The notes: generated by a model not told the origin, from the sequence alone. DNA of 57,305 nucleotides from Pseudobutyrivibrio sp. 49 (GCF_900100545.1 NZ_FNDP01000018.1:1-57305), one strand, 5' to 3'. Shown: positions 23,685 to 33,078, counted from the first letter of the stretch. Program-made: numbers and translations.

Positions 23685-24233
23685 ATGAAAAAAGGATATA
23701 GCTGCATAAAGAAGTTCCCTAGATATGAATTAAATCCAATAGAGAATTTTAAACGATGGAAACGTAACATCAAATACATTTATCAGAGAGTAAAGTATGG
23801 CTACTGTGACAGGGATGTTTGGTCTATAGATTATTGGTTTTTGAATGTTGTACCTTGCATGCTTGAGGAGTTACGAGACAAAGCGCATGGGTGTCCGCCG
23901 AAGGAAAGGCTAGATGCAAAGATACTTGATGGGGATGACATGGAGGAATGGAAGCAGATTCTTTCAGAGATGGTTTTTCTATTTCGAGAAGCTCACGAGG
24001 AGACGTGTTCAAAACGAAATCCATACGAGGACGAGTATAGTCAGGCTAGGGATGAGTTTGAAGAAAAGATAAAAGGGTTAACTAGAAGATATATATTTCA
24101 AAACATGCCAGAATATAAAGAAATTATTGATAAGTATTTAGATGAGAGTCATAAGCTAGCGGCATATCGTGAGGAGTGTAAAGATAAGGCTTTCAAACTG
24201 TTTTCAAAATATTTTTTCGATTTGTGGGACTAG
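23685..24233 (+). CDS. Phage-like hypothetical protein
   Basis: I start at the ATG at 23,685 after AAAAAGGTG, giving 182 aa. RWKRNIKYIYQRVKYGYCDR followed by DVWSIDYWFLNVVPCMLEEL is a pattern I know from uncharacterised phage and prophage proteins (R-x-x-x-G-x-x-D-x-D-x-W-x-x-D-x-W). The rest is acidic and helical. A phage-like accessory gene is inferred; no function is known. Confidence 0.55.
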   Translation: MKKGYSCIKKFPRYELNPIENFKRWKRNIKYIYQRVKYGYCDRDVWSIDYWFLNVVPCMLEELRDKAHGCPPKERLDAKILDGDDMEEWKQILSEMVFLFREAHEETCSKRNPYEDEYSQARDEFEEKIKGLTRRYIFQNMPEYKEIIDKYLDESHKLAAYREECKDKAFKLFSKYFFDLWD

Positions 24234-24238
24234 TGAAA

Positions 24239-25774
24239 ATGGAAAAAGAAAAACAATTAGATTTAAAAAACGGGACTAAGGGAGATAACCCAATAGAGTT
24301 TGCTTTAACAGAAGAGTTTGAAGATCGATATGTAGAAGTAATTGATGGAGAACTAGTAATTTCACCAAGGCAAGAATCACCGAGAATAAACACAGTCGTT
24401 GGGGATATTGTTTTTTCTATCATGACGAAGATTGAAGAATTGAAGCTTGAGTATGAAGTATATGATTATGTGGGTTTATGCTGTTTTGATATTTTACAGG
24501 AAAATCCCGCAGAAAATTATTTTATACCTTCGATTACGTTTGTCCGCAGAGGATTCAAGGAGACTCGAGAACGAATAGGATCCGTTCCGTTATTTGTTGT
24601 TGAAGTAGTAAAAAGTGAACAGCAAAGGACTCATCTTTTAAGGAAGATTCCAATTTATCAAAAAATGAACGTGGAAGTATGGGTTATTGACTTTATAAAT
24701 AATCGTTTAATGTTTTATGGTTCTGAAAATAAGTATTCTGGAAAAACTAAGATCGTTGATTTTGACAGGCCGGAGGAATTTGTATCGTTTTTTTTATCAC
24801 CTTTTACAAAAACGGAGTACGAAAGATTAAGACATCGGTTAATAGTTACAGAAGGAAATAGCGGTGCGGAAATAGACGTTAAGAATCAGGAGTTGCTGCG
24901 AAACAATTATATTCCATCAAAGACTGTACGGGATTACACGGAAAAGACGGATTTTGGATTCTCGGATTCTGAGTGGGCTACAGTCATTTTCAACAGCAAT
25001 GATTCACTCATGAAAAAGCATGTTGTTCTTAATAAGCTGGCTGAAAATACAGAGGATAACCTTCTGAGAAAAGAAATAAATGAACGTTTAGAATACGACA
25101 ACACTGCCCTAAAGCTATTCTGTAACAATAGTGAAGGTCACGTATATGTTGTTACAAATAGTGATTATGAAACACTTGCTATTTGCGGCAATGCAACTAA
25201 AGCATATGAAAAAGGATGTGAATTTAGCGAAGATTTCAAGATTGAAAAACATAAGATTTTACTTGATGGCATTGAGCCACCTAAGTCTAGAACAATAACA
25301 GCTCCATTTTTAGTAGAAGCTGATAATGCTTTTGTGAACGAATCAGTTATTCAGCCAGGACGTGCTATAAATGCAGTAGCAACAATGTATTTTGATTTTA
25401 ATGGCCGTTTAATTCGATACTTTTCAACTGAAACATCAGTAGAGTATGCTGCAAAAATAGAAGGTATGGAACCAAGGCGCTTTGAATATAGATTTGTTGA
25501 GGTTCCAAACCCATTTGATGTTGGGGATAAGGTTGCGTTTGCAGGTTCAGATGGAAGAGATAAGGTGTATACAGTTGCGACATCTCATGAAGATTGGATG
25601 GAGTTTTTGGAAAAGGTTAAGACTAGGAATTTTGACGATTGGTCGGATGCATCAATAATTATTAGGGCATCTTCTGATCCAATAGACCATGACCATGTTA
25701 ATCCAATATACTTGGAGTTGGCATCTGAAGAAATTGATTGGGGACCAGACGTTGGTAGGGAGATAATAGATTAA
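24239..25774 (+). CDS. Uma2-like PD-(D/E)XK domain fused to an unknown C-terminal domain
   Basis: The 511-aa protein starts at the ATG at 24,239. Residues ~20-195 follow the Uma2/DUF820 layout: RYVEVIDGELVIS, then a SPR... helix, SVPLFVVEVVKSEQQRTHLL and KIPIYQKMNVEVWVIDFINN. The normal P-x-L-V-V-E-I-x-S segment reads VVEVVKS, keeping the Glu. Residues ~205-511 contain FGFSDSEWATVIFNSNDSLM and a long domain with several extensible strands, common in Lachnospiraceae accessory genes but uncharacterised. A nuclease-fold plus sensor arrangement is possible. Its start overlaps the region just after the preceding stop. Confidence 0.6.
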   Translation: MEKEKQLDLKNGTKGDNPIEFALTEEFEDRYVEVIDGELVISPRQESPRINTVVGDIVFSIMTKIEELKLEYEVYDYVGLCCFDILQENPAENYFIPSITFVRRGFKETRERIGSVPLFVVEVVKSEQQRTHLLRKIPIYQKMNVEVWVIDFINNRLMFYGSENKYSGKTKIVDFDRPEEFVSFFLSPFTKTEYERLRHRLIVTEGNSGAEIDVKNQELLRNNYIPSKTVRDYTEKTDFGFSDSEWATVIFNSNDSLMKKHVVLNKLAENTEDNLLRKEINERLEYDNTALKLFCNNSEGHVYVVTNSDYETLAICGNATKAYEKGCEFSEDFKIEKHKILLDGIEPPKSRTITAPFLVEADNAFVNESVIQPGRAINAVATMYFDFNGRLIRYFSTETSVEYAAKIEGMEPRRFEYRFVEVPNPFDVGDKVAFAGSDGRDKVYTVATSHEDWMEFLEKVKTRNFDDWSDASIIIRASSDPIDHDHVNPIYLELASEEIDWGPDVGREIID

Positions 25775-25791
25775 TTGATATTGGAGGAGTT

Positions 25792-26352
25792 ATGACGGAA
25801 CAGGAAATCGCAAAATATCAAATATTAGCCAATATAATTCAAGTTGAAAATAACCGCGTTAAGAAAGGCGGGGTTAGTTTTTTAGGAACATCCGATTTGG
25901 CAGAGTGGTTTGAACTAACCGAAGAAGAAGTAAAAGATTTTTGGGAGGTCGTGGCTGCACTTGACGAAGATCTTTTTCCTAGAAATGAAATTAGGAATTA
26001 TAAAACCATATCAGAGTCAGCATCTCCATATGAAAATGATGCAATTTATATGGATTACTATCATGCTTTTTGGGTAGTTAGAAGGATGCTGGTATTTAGC
26101 CATCTTGGTAAATATAGCGAAGATGAAAAGATTTGGAAAATGTTTATAGAAGATAAAGTGATTGGTGACGATGAGTTTAACAATGCGCTGAATGTATCTT
26201 TGAACGATTGGTTGGATTTGGTGGAGCAATTCTCGAAGGAATATGATGTCAGGGTTATTTCAAAAATTGTGGGTATGGAAAATGATTTAGTTAGTTTGGA
26301 ACAGGTTCAAGAGTTAAAAGAGCATTTTAAGGATTATCAATTAATTCAGTAG
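25792..26352 (+). CDS. Hypothetical acidic protein
   Basis: The 186-aa product follows ATTGGAGGAGTT and starts MTEQEIAKYQILANIIQVEN. It is rich in Glu, Trp and aromatic residues, mostly helical, with no recognisable motif. It lies 17 nt after the Uma2 fusion gene and 10 nt before the next, so it belongs to the same transcript. Confidence 0.55.
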   Translation: MTEQEIAKYQILANIIQVENNRVKKGGVSFLGTSDLAEWFELTEEEVKDFWEVVAALDEDLFPRNEIRNYKTISESASPYENDAIYMDYYHAFWVVRRMLVFSHLGKYSEDEKIWKMFIEDKVIGDDEFNNALNVSLNDWLDLVEQFSKEYDVRVISKIVGMENDLVSLEQVQELKEHFKDYQLIQ

Positions 26353-26362
26353 GGAGTATGGC

Positions 26363-26923
26363 ATGAGAGAAAGATTTAAACCAGGCACACTAGTTGAACA
26401 TTTTAGACGAAATCTTGACCCAGACATGTGGTGTCCCGATTTAATCAATTCATATCGTTATGAAATAGTTGAATATGCGAAGAGTTTTAATGGAGATGAA
26501 GAATATATTATTCTTCGCCCCCTTCATAAGAAAGACTGGGAAGATCATGGTAGTAGGCTTGTAACGATGAAAGTTGACGACTTTTACGCAGAGGTTGATT
26601 GTAAAACGTATCCAAATGTAAAGAAAAAGTATTGTTTTGAAGAAGTAAAGCTGGAGCCATCAGAAGAGGAATCACGTATTTTACGCGAAATGGATGAAAA
26701 TAGGTTTTCAAGTGTTAGCTGCTTTGAAAAAGATAATATGAAGAATCTATTCAGAGAAATTTATTATGATGGTGTTAAAGAAGGGTTGGATATAGCAGTA
26801 TTTAGATTACAGCTATTGCATGGGATTCCAGCTCAGTGTGGTGATGAGTATTTAGATAAGAATATGCCCGCCATAAAAAGAACAATCGAACTATGTGAAC
26901 GATTGGAGCTAAGTAAAAGATAA
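26363..26923 (+). CDS. Protein with N-terminal DUF1653-like segment
   Basis: The 186-aa product opens MRERFKPGTLVEHFRRNLDP and continues with YRYEIVEYAKSFNGDEEYII, resembling DUF1653 proteins ('xPGxYxHFKG...YEVxxxAxHxET'), a small domain of unknown role. The C-terminal half is helical and unrelated to any family I know. It is tightly linked to its neighbours. The domain link is moderate. Confidence 0.5.
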   Translation: MRERFKPGTLVEHFRRNLDPDMWCPDLINSYRYEIVEYAKSFNGDEEYIILRPLHKKDWEDHGSRLVTMKVDDFYAEVDCKTYPNVKKKYCFEEVKLEPSEEESRILREMDENRFSSVSCFEKDNMKNLFREIYYDGVKEGLDIAVFRLQLLHGIPAQCGDEYLDKNMPAIKRTIELCERLELSKR

Positions 26924-26958
26924 CATTTATATGAAAAATAATTAGGGAGATATTAGAT

Positions 26959-27819
26959 ATGAAGTACGTAGCTTTTCAGTATGAAGACGAGGATGTTAAT
27001 GATTGGGGTGGGGAGCTCATTGGCATAGAGCAAGACTCTGTTATATCTATAGAGGCAAATGATCTTGAAGATGCTGAATTTGAATATTTGAATTATTTAT
27101 ATGACCTATATAACGTGCGACATGATTTCAATTGGATGCTTAATCAAGAATTCGTAAAATATGTTGCTTTATCGTGTGACAATTTAGAATACCCTGAAAA
27201 AATGCATGCTTATGTAAGTGAGCTACAAGGTGCTGAAGATAGGTATTTGGATGAACATTATGATGACGATGTTGATGACGAAGAGGATCCAGAACAGCAA
27301 TTAGTTAATTATTTGCAAGATATATTTCACGATAGTGATGAGATAAAAAAACTATCTGAGGTTGATAAAAAAAGTCTATGGCTAACTATAAAGCCTACCA
27401 AATATAAGATTATGCTCGCACCTTCCATTGACGCAAAGTGGAAGGATTTATATCGTCGTCAGATTCTTGATATAGAAAATGTACATGAATATGAAGCGTT
27501 GACTGTTCTGTGTGCTTACATAAGAAAAGCGGAAGACTTAGTTATAGAGATTAATGTAACAGATTTAAAGGATTACGGATATTCTTATAAAGATGCTGTT
27601 TGTATAATTGAAAATATTAGGAATATTGGCGAAAAAAGATTTTTAGTAACAACTTGTGAGGGTCACGATAGTTGGGCATTGATAGAGTTTTCTGACTATA
27701 TACAGGGGGAGAAAGTGGGCTTGATAATTACTGAAAGATTTAAAAGATTGGTTAAAGAGGGCTATGATTTTATGGGTGCCTTCAAGGGCTATGAGAGTCA
27801 GTTACTCAAAGTAAAGTAA
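26959..27819 (+). CDS. Hypothetical acidic protein
   Basis: The 286-aa product starts MKYVAFQYEDEDVNDWGGEL behind AGGGAGATATTAGAT. Very acidic patches (DEHYDDDVDDEEDPEQ) suggest a DNA mimic or an interaction surface, but this is only composition. A later segment, LKDYGYSYKDAVCIIENIRN, could be a small helical domain. No family recognised. Part of the same plus-strand run. Confidence 0.5.
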   Translation: MKYVAFQYEDEDVNDWGGELIGIEQDSVISIEANDLEDAEFEYLNYLYDLYNVRHDFNWMLNQEFVKYVALSCDNLEYPEKMHAYVSELQGAEDRYLDEHYDDDVDDEEDPEQQLVNYLQDIFHDSDEIKKLSEVDKKSLWLTIKPTKYKIMLAPSIDAKWKDLYRRQILDIENVHEYEALTVLCAYIRKAEDLVIEINVTDLKDYGYSYKDAVCIIENIRNIGEKRFLVTTCEGHDSWALIEFSDYIQGEKVGLIITERFKRLVKEGYDFMGAFKGYESQLLKVK

Positions 27820-27944
27820 AATAAATGTGTGTTAAGGAACAAGAAAAAGATGACTTTTTAAATCGCGACCAAAATGGCAAAAAACACTTGAGGCAATCAC
27901 CCCCAAAAAATATATACTTTTTGACGAAAGGAGTAAGAGGAAAA

Positions 27945-28538
27945 ATGAAAAAACCAAACGAAAATGCTTACCTGGCATATAATCGATACATCAACGGCGA
28001 GTCAGTGGGAGATATAGCTTTCGATTTAGATGTATCCGAGACGACCGTAAACAACAGTATCAAACGCGTCGAAGAATTCGAAAAATGGGATTCGATTGCC
28101 AAAATTACAGAATTGGACTATATAATGCATCCAAACTGGCTTTTAGCGCAACAGAAATTTTCCTCCAAGTACAAAGGAGGCTGTTCTGCGCATTTTCTGT
28201 ACAATGCTGTTTTGCATATATATTCGTGCCAAATGCATGAATTATTTATATTTCGAGCATTTGGCTTCGATGAAAAAGAATTTGAAAAAGATTACGACGT
28301 TGAAATCAATCTATACGGTTGGAAAGCAGGCACATTAACTAAATATCCTCAAAATGTTAAAGACTGCATTAATGACATGACAATTCTCCATCTCGATGAT
28401 GCTAGACATATAATTGATGCATACGACGCTGTGACTGATTGCACCTACCACAATAACATATTACGCATAAAATTAAGCGAAAAGTTAAAAGAAGGTTTTG
28501 AAAGTAGACTTCCTCAGCTTAAAATGAAAAACACATAA
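27945..28538 (+). CDS. Hypothetical protein with N-terminal helix-turn-helix
   Basis: I start at the ATG at 27,945 (AAAGGAGTAAGAGGAAAA upstream) rather than a longer frame without signals. Residues ~8-35, AYNRYINGESVGDIAFDLDV then SETTVNNSIKRVE, form an HTH like those of sigma-region-4 or transposase N-termini. The remaining 150 residues are unrecognised, with conserved-looking Cys and His. DNA binding is likely; target unknown. Confidence 0.55.
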   Translation: MKKPNENAYLAYNRYINGESVGDIAFDLDVSETTVNNSIKRVEEFEKWDSIAKITELDYIMHPNWLLAQQKFSSKYKGGCSAHFLYNAVLHIYSCQMHELFIFRAFGFDEKEFEKDYDVEINLYGWKAGTLTKYPQNVKDCINDMTILHLDDARHIIDAYDAVTDCTYHNNILRIKLSEKLKEGFESRLPQLKMKNT

Positions 28539-28592
28539 AAACCAGCCCTAAAGTTTTTTTGCATAAAATGCCTATTGAACAGGAGGATGCTG

Positions 28593-28838
28593 ATGGAAAA
28601 CAAGAATAAGCTTTGTCCCATCGACGAGCAAAAGACTTGCAAAAATATAAAAGCCATGATGGACGAAAGAGATATTACACCGCTTCAGATTAAAGAAGCT
28701 CTTCATTTAGGCAGCGTTCAAGCAGTTTATAAGTGGATTGGTAGAAATAGTAGCTTCATTCCATCAACAGAGAATTTAGCGCTTTTAGCACAACTTTTTG
28801 AATGCAAGCTAGATGACATCATTGTATATAAAAAATAA
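28593..28838 (+). CDS. Cro/C1-type HTH regulator
   Basis: The 81-aa protein starts at the ATG six bases after AGGAGG. NIKAMMDERDITPLQIKEAL and GSVQAVYKWIGRNSSFIP...LALLAQLFECKLDDII is a standard XRE domain, with little else. It probably regulates nearby genes. Confidence 0.75.
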   Translation: MENKNKLCPIDEQKTCKNIKAMMDERDITPLQIKEALHLGSVQAVYKWIGRNSSFIPSTENLALLAQLFECKLDDIIVYKK

Positions 28839-28855
28839 GACAAGGAGGTATTGTT

Positions 28856-28903
28856 ATGGCAAGGGCTGATGCATATGGATTAATCCAGAAGGGAGAACTA
28901 TAA
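28856..28903 (+). pseudogene. 15-codon stump with strong ribosome site
   Basis: AAGGAGG precedes an ATG that encodes MARADAYGLIQKGEL and stops. The DNA after it belongs to a truncated ATPase gene in another frame, so this looks like the start of a gene whose body has been lost. Confidence 0.4.
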
Positions 28904-28932
28904 ATTTTCGCTTTTCAACTTATTAAGATTTA

Positions 28933-29397
28933 TCAGAACTGGGAAGCCATACCAGATTATCTAGAAGTGGAAACGCACACTTTGGATATTTCTTTAGAGC
29001 AGAAAGTTTCTTTAACCTGTCTACTCAAGCCGAAGAATATGGGCTCAAGTACAATGGCAAGAATCTTCATGAGCAATCACATGGAGAAAGCTTTTGGAGC
29101 TTTTTTAATAAGTATAATGGTGCAGGTCTTTATCTTATGGATGAGCCGGAAGCAGCCTTGTCTCCGCAACGCCAGCTAAGCCTACTTATTCATATAAAGC
29201 AGATGGTGGATGTTGGCTCGCAATTCATCATTATTACTCATTCACCAATTTTACTGGGGTTGCCAAATGCTGACATTATTTCGTTTGATGAAGGTCACAT
29301 TCATCGAATTTCGTATGAAGAAACCGAAAGCTTTCAAGTAACAGAAATGTTTATTAATAACAGAGATTATTTTTTAAAAATACTTTTATCGGAGTAG
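28933..29397 (+). pseudogene. C-terminal half of a COG3910-like ABC-type ATPase
   Basis: In one frame the DNA reads GYFFRAESFFN, EQSHGESFW (the ABC-type signature), LYLMDEPEAALSPQRQL (Walker B) and FIIITHSPILLGLPN, ending FINNRDYFLKILLSE. This is the second half of the predicted ATPase family COG3910. The N-terminal half with Walker A is gone, and there is no start codon with a ribosome site, so the gene is broken. Often found near transferable DNA. Confidence 0.75.
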
Positions 29398-29400
29398 GAC

Positions 29401-29814
29401 ATGAAGAAATTAGATCCATTACATCGGGTATTACTACTTGAATCTGAAAGAATAATATATACGGAACAATGTAAAATCGCAAAAAGAATGCTTGATGATG
29501 AAGATACCTTACCTATATCTAAAATTGCTAGGATTACAGGCTTGCACCTTGATGAAATAAAAAAAGTTTCTAAAGGTCTTGAACCTAAAAAAGTATATTT
29601 AGAACACACAAAGTGGCTTTTCAAATGTGATATCTTACATTGCATTCAACAAAAGGGCTTTACACTACTAGAAGCTAATACAATTGCAAAGCTAGCTTGC
29701 TTTGATGAAACTCTTGCAGGGTATTCTACGGAGCATTTATCTATTGCTACTGAATATATGGCTTCACAAATAATAGAAAAAGCTCTTATGCAATCACTTC
29801 GCTCTATAGATTAA
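29401..29814 (+). CDS. Hypothetical protein with Rpn-like C-terminal helical motif
   Basis: The 137-aa product starts behind ATCGGAGTAGGAC. EQCKIAKRMLDDEDTLPISK then IARITGLHLDEIKKV resembles the 'IAxxMLxxGxxxxxIxxxTGLSxEEI' motif at the end of Rpn/PD-(D/E)XK transposase-like nucleases, but the nuclease part is absent. The rest is helical. It lies 3 nt after the broken ATPase. Uncertain role. Confidence 0.5.
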   Translation: MKKLDPLHRVLLLESERIIYTEQCKIAKRMLDDEDTLPISKIARITGLHLDEIKKVSKGLEPKKVYLEHTKWLFKCDILHCIQQKGFTLLEANTIAKLACFDETLAGYSTEHLSIATEYMASQIIEKALMQSLRSID

Positions 29815-29904
29815 CAATTTATTGTTCTCGGAATTGTGCCATTATTTGTGGTGACTTCGGTGGTGTTTGGATGAAGATGTTGAATCTAAACCGCTTTGGA
29901 ATAA

Positions 29905-30519
29905 TCAGCGCTTCCTGTTCAATTCATCTTCTTTAAGCATATCAAGCACTCTTGTTTTCATAATAATCGAATGACTTTCTTCTTCATCAACCGTGTTGAC
30001 ATCTATTATTTTTCCATAAGCACCTGCATTAACAAGAGTAGGTACAATATATTTTCCCTTAATACAACTTTTCATTGAAATAGGCTTTTTTTCAACTAAT
30101 GAACGAATATTAGCCTCAATATGCTCATATTTATGGGGTACTACTACACGAAATTCAGACTTCATTTGCATATAATTATCCAATATATTTTTTTCTTCAA
30201 GAAACTCAAAAGCTGATTGAACTGATATCTTTTTTCCTTTTCTAGCTTCAAAAGTCCAAGCGAGAAGTTTAGCGAGACACCAAAGATCTTTATCATTGAC
30301 TTTTTCAAGCTTTTCATCAACCAGCTCAACTTTATACCCACATATATTAGAGACAATTTCTTCGGAATATTCTTTATTGGCTAGATACAAAACACTAGTG
30401 CATTCATATTTTTCTACCATTTGTTGTATGTCCTCAAAATTGTAAAATACAACTATTCTTGTAGTATATTCGGCTTCTTGCTTTGTTTCATGACGATATT
30501 TTTTTGGAACAAAAAACAT
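29905..30519 (-). CDS. Hypothetical protein, monocistronic
   Basis: The 204-aa product starts MFFVPKKYRHETKQEAEYTT after GGAGGATTGATTT. It has alternating strands and helices with no motif I know; a KGKKISVQSAFEFLEEKNIL segment could be a small helical domain. It stands alone on the minus strand between plus-strand genes. Confidence 0.5.
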   Translation of the reverse strand: MFFVPKKYRHETKQEAEYTTRIVVFYNFEDIQQMVEKYECTSVLYLANKEYSEEIVSNICGYKVELVDEKLEKVNDKDLWCLAKLLAWTFEARKGKKISVQSAFEFLEEKNILDNYMQMKSEFRVVVPHKYEHIEANIRSLVEKKPISMKSCIKGKYIVPTLVNAGAYGKIIDVNTVDEEESHSIIMKTRVLDMLKEDELNRKR

Positions 30520-30705
30520 AAATCAATCCTCCTGCAATATCTATTGGATAATTCCTTAATGTAATATTAGCAATAAATACAAAACTAATCATTCAACTAC
30601 TTGTTGAATGATTTTGAATAGCTATTTTCTTATAATATTATTAAGAAAACACCGTAATGAAGGTGCGTCATGAATAATGTAAATTAGATTGAAGGTAAGT
30701 TGTTA

Positions 30706-31263
30706 ATGAAGAAAGTATATGTGTTTTGTGATGTGGATGGCGTGTTAAATAATGCGCATGCAAAAGGGATTAGAAATTTTCTGCTTTGGTTGGATGATAA
30801 TAATATATCCATTTTCAAAGAGTTTATTGATTATTGCCATAAAAAATATGGACGTGAAAATACGGTAATTGTTCTTACATCGTCTTGGCGAAAAAATAAT
30901 TTTCCTGATGGTCATGATGGTATTGAAAATTTTTTAAAAGATTATCTTTTTAAAAGTGATGTTGTAATAGATGACGAAACGGAATGTCTTGACATTTGGG
31001 GACGTGGATCTGAAATTGCCGAGTATATTTTACGTCATAAAAAAGAAGTTGCACATTATGTTGTAATTGACGATGATTTCGCGCCTGATTTTAAGCCACT
31101 TGGTATTACTTCACACTGGGTTCAGACATCTGATGATCCAACGGATGGTATTGGTGGATTAAGAAAAAAACATTTACGGCATTTATATGAAAAAATAGAC
31201 AAACCGGTTACAGAAAAAGATTTTGAAAAATTATCAAGAATAAGGCGATGGATGAAAAAATAA
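30706..31263 (+). CDS. HAD-like hydrolase domain protein
   Basis: The 185-aa protein has FCDVDGVLN (about 6-14), the HAD nucleophile motif D-x-D-G-V, then VIVLTSSWRKN, the motif-II Thr/Ser region, and VIDDDFAPDF, the acidic motif near the end. This is the layout of the 'HAD domain in Swiss Army Knife RNA repair' type (D-V-D-G-V-L...S-S-W-R). A phosphatase or nucleic-acid end-repair role is likely. ATG chosen at 30,706 with GAAGG upstream. Confidence 0.75.
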   Translation: MKKVYVFCDVDGVLNNAHAKGIRNFLLWLDDNNISIFKEFIDYCHKKYGRENTVIVLTSSWRKNNFPDGHDGIENFLKDYLFKSDVVIDDETECLDIWGRGSEIAEYILRHKKEVAHYVVIDDDFAPDFKPLGITSHWVQTSDDPTDGIGGLRKKHLRHLYEKIDKPVTEKDFEKLSRIRRWMKK

Positions 31264-31406
31264 AGGTAACATTCCCAGAGCAGAAGCATTTTGTACCAAA
31301 GCTATTCAATTTTTTTGTTGTCAATAAATGCTCCTAAAAATAAGCATCGAATAATGGCGTTGAATTTTTGTATAGTGGGCTGATAATTAATCCATATATA
31401 TTTACA

Positions 31407-31434
31407 ATTATAATAATCTGGATTATAATAATCT
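31407..31434. repeat. 13-bp direct repeat upstream of ATPase gene
   Basis: ATTATAATAATCT occurs at 31,407-31,419 and again at 31,422-31,434. It lies about 30 nt before the ATPase start, overlapping where a promoter would be, so an operator is possible. Confidence 0.35.
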
Positions 31435-31461
31435 CAAATATAACTATTACAGGAGGCTCTT

Positions 31462-32847
31462 ATGTCAGCATTTATAGATAGAATAGATGAAATGGCAACA
31501 TTAGAAAATGAATACACTAGAGATTCAGCATCCTTTGTTGTTATTTATGGAAGACGAAGAGTAGGTAAAACTACGCTCATAAATCATTTTTGCGAAAATA
31601 AAAAAGCTATTTACTTCTTAGCGACAGAAGAGAATGAGTCAGAAAATCGAAACGCTTTCAAGGAGCTTGTTGCGGAAACATTTAATAATTCCTTATTAGC
31701 AAGTGCTTCACTTGATTCTTGGGCACCAATCTTCAATATAATAGCTGATGAATCAAGAAATGAGAGAATCGTTCTTGTTATGGATGAATTCCAAAACTTA
31801 GGTAAGGCCAACAAAGCATTTCCTTCGGTAATGCAGAAGATTTGGGATGAAATACTATCGAAGTCAAATGTTATGCTGATTCTTTGTGGATCACTTATCA
31901 ATATGATGACTTCTCAGGTACTTAATTATGATTCACCTCTTTATGGACGTAGAACAGCTCAGATAAAGTTAAAGCAGATTGATTTTTCATATTATCATGA
32001 GTTTGATGAGTCTTTATCTATGGAAGAGCAAATTCAACAATATGCTGTTACTGGTGGTGTTCCAAAGTATATTGAATTATTTGATAAGAAAAAAGATATT
32101 TATAAATCCATCAAGGAAAACATATTGGCGACAGGTTCATTTTTGTATGCAGAACCTGAGTTTTTACTGCAAAAAGAAGTATCAGAGGTGGGAAGTTACT
32201 TCTCTATCTTGAAGACTATAGCTGCAGGTAATCATAAGCTTAGTAAGATAGCATCAGCACTTGGTGTATCTCAATCTAATTTGACTAATTATCTAAAGAC
32301 ACTAATAGATTTAGATATTGTTGAAAGAGAAGTACCTATTACAGAAGAAAATCCTGAAAAGAGTAAGATGGGATTGTATAGAATCAAAGATAATTTCATC
32401 TCTTTCTGGTTTAAATTTGTATACCCAAATCGAAGCATGCTTGAATCAGGGCATCCTGAATACGTAGAAAATAAGATTAGGAACAACTTCATTGACAATC
32501 ACGTTTCATATATATATGAAGATGTTTGTCGTGAGGATATTTGGAATCTTTTATCTGAAGGAATATCATTCAACCGCTCTGGCAGATGGTGGGGATCAAA
32601 GGATGTAGAGATTGATATTGTCGCATATGATTCTACCGGAAATGATATTGTTTTTGGTGAATGCAAATATTCAAAGAATAAAAAAGGAATGGATGTCCTG
32701 ACTAGCCTTCAGGAAAAAGCTAAAGTCGTTAACTGGAATAAAGATAATCGAAATGAACACTATGTATTATATTCTAAGAGTGGCTTTTCCGATGAGTTAA
32801 TTGAATATGCAAAAAGACACAACAATATTTATTTAAGACAACTTTAA
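31462..32847 (+). CDS. AAA-type ATPase with DUF234-like C-terminus
   Basis: The 461-aa protein has Walker A GRRRVGKT (about 31-38), Walker B IVLVMDEFQN (about 99-108), a central winged-helix-like part (KLSKIASALGVSQSNLTNYL), and a C-terminal VEIDIVAYDSTGNDIVFGEC with KYS, the Asp...Glu-x-Lys pattern of a nuclease fold. It is a paralogue of the gene at 2805-4238, similar in order but clearly diverged. Ribosome site CAGGAGGCTCTT. Confidence 0.82.
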   Translation: MSAFIDRIDEMATLENEYTRDSASFVVIYGRRRVGKTTLINHFCENKKAIYFLATEENESENRNAFKELVAETFNNSLLASASLDSWAPIFNIIADESRNERIVLVMDEFQNLGKANKAFPSVMQKIWDEILSKSNVMLILCGSLINMMTSQVLNYDSPLYGRRTAQIKLKQIDFSYYHEFDESLSMEEQIQQYAVTGGVPKYIELFDKKKDIYKSIKENILATGSFLYAEPEFLLQKEVSEVGSYFSILKTIAAGNHKLSKIASALGVSQSNLTNYLKTLIDLDIVEREVPITEENPEKSKMGLYRIKDNFISFWFKFVYPNRSMLESGHPEYVENKIRNNFIDNHVSYIYEDVCREDIWNLLSEGISFNRSGRWWGSKDVEIDIVAYDSTGNDIVFGECKYSKNKKGMDVLTSLQEKAKVVNWNKDNRNEHYVLYSKSGFSDELIEYAKRHNNIYLRQL

Positions 32848-32979
32848 GCATATAAAAAAACACTTCTTGAAACGGAAAAAGAAGTTAAATTCTATATTCA
32901 GAGCAGAGTTGTCACAACTTTTAAACCGGAGAGTGCTATAGTTGACGAATCAGGATACGTTGAGTTATCATCGCATTAA
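32848..32979 (+). pseudogene. Possible C-terminal gene remnant after the ATPase stop
   Basis: Directly after the ATPase TAA the same frame stays open for 43 codons and reads like protein (ETEKEVKFYIQSRVVTTFKP, ESAIVDESGYVELSSH, stop). There is no start codon with a ribosome site. It may be the tail of an unrelated gene joined by recombination. Identity unknown. Confidence 0.35.
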
Positions 32980-32989
32980 TAAAATAATA

Positions 32990-33078
32990 CAGACGCCCAT
33001 TGCTACCGAGTAATGGGATTCACGTCATTCCTTTACCGTTAGGTCTTAGCAGGTGAAGGAGTGGCGTGTTTTATTATA
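32990..33078 (+). promoter_or_regulatory. Riboswitch-like leader, probable guanidine class
   Basis: ACGCC (32,993) and GGCGT (33,063) can close a fold that holds two hairpins: CCCATT/AATGGG (32,996-33,017; loop GCTACCGAGT) and ATTCCTTTACC/GGTGAAGGAGT (33,027-33,062; loop GTTAGGTCTTAGCA). The loops can pair through ACC/GGT. A U-rich tract follows the second hairpin, as in a termination-controlled switch. It immediately precedes an SMR gene of the guanidinium-exporter type, the usual target of guanidine riboswitches. The exact class (perhaps guanidine-IV) is not certain. Confidence 0.6.
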
